From NCBI GenBank assembly GCA_018350325.1, contig JAEVLN010000046.1, forward strand, positions 1 through 64,000: DNA of 64,000 nucleotides. Direction: 5' to 3'. The stretch is from Globodera rostochiensis. Taxonomy: Eukaryota; Nematoda; Chromadorea; Rhabditida; Heteroderidae. The notes beneath the pieces were generated by a model that did no database searches, was not told where the DNA came from, and worked only from the letters and a program-made list of their open reading frames with translations. Shown here piece by piece: positions 63,734 through 64,000 of the stretch. A program made the position numbers and the translations under genes. Numbering within the stretch: position 1 is the first letter of the stretch; each line of letters starts with the position of its first letter.

Positions 63734-64000
63734 CTACGACGAGGACGCCTGGAAGAATTTTTAATGATTTTTTCAAATTTGAAATTTTGTATAATTTGGT
63801 TCGTACCCTCTTCGACGCCAACACGTGCAGAAGGTCGGCTGGGAACGGGATGATGATGGTCGAGTTGTGCTTATCACTAAAAAAGAAAAAGATTTTCAAA
63901 AAACAAAAATTCAAATTTGTGCCATCGCCAAAAAGTTTTACGAAATTGTGTTCAGCGTTTGCAGATAGCGAAGTTGAAGTGCCATCGGCGATTCCCCAAT
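63734..64000 (-). CDS. stomatin-like (SPFH/Band 7) protein, 3' end only
   Basis: Exons 64000-63942 (runs off the window), 63876-63807 and 63748-63734 join in phase and end at TAG. The encoded GESPMALQLRYLQTLNTIS followed by NSTIIIPFPADLL is the highly conserved C-terminal part of stomatins (ALQLRYLQTL; EKNSTIIFPLP). Known: stomatin-family proteins are membrane-associated, oligomerise in lipid microdomains and modulate ion channels, for example in nematode neurons. The last exon adds only ASSS after the SKR boundary. N-terminal hairpin and SPFH core are outside the window. Confidence 0.85.

Overview
This window reads as eukaryotic nuclear DNA, most likely from a nematode and plausibly a plant-parasitic cyst nematode. 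The evidence is short AT-rich introns with GT-AG and some GC-AG splice sites, a nematode-style expansion of Core-2/I-branching (GT14) glycosyltransferases, exon-rich housekeeping genes, and very dense nonautonomous transposons and minisatellites. The species call is inference. One ambiguous base (n) lies at 17571. There are no bacterial or phage operons.

Layout. 1-5400: AT-rich DNA with a 15-copy ~263-bp tandem array. 5400-15010: a GC-rich island, a palindromic element, a RING-H2 gene on the minus strand, a Tc1/mariner-type MITE, then a decayed minus-strand cluster with a Pif1/Helitron-type helicase C-terminus, a macro-like + OTU protein, coiled-coil exons and a degenerate RING exon. 15010-29310: gene-poor, with a 468-bp direct duplication, several hAT-type MITEs with target-site duplications, a MULE transposase remnant, an array-bearing foldback-like element, one cysteine-rich exon and an F-box-like ORF. 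29360-34440: a truncated and a full-length Cu/Zn superoxide dismutase-like gene; the large intron of the latter holds nested hAT elements. 34440-36600: SINE-like sequence and minisatellites.

36650-55310: an inverted duplication with ~6.5-kb arms, symmetric about position ~45985, carrying four GT14 genes (A and B on minus, C and D on plus). A and B are open over all inferred exons. C has a nonsense codon and D a 2-bp frameshift. The spacer holds a 133-bp satellite, a small secreted-protein gene and two hAT MITEs. 56421-62741: a complete 16-exon alanine aminotransferase gene (minus) with a mitochondrial-type leader and two well-supported GC-AG introns. 63734-64000: the 3' end of a stomatin-like gene (minus).

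Main themes. (1) A family of hAT-like MITEs with 8-bp TSDs, several containing tRNA-like A/B boxes, with TSDs that often look like splice donors; two families actually duplicated the donor of GT14 introns. (2) The inverted GT14 quartet, with both right-arm copies disabled by independent lesions. (3) An SOD-like protein that lacks a zinc-ligand Asp and has Arg/Cys swapped near its C-terminus. Exon models were built by hand from reading-frame continuity and protein-family resemblance; no alignment or search was run.
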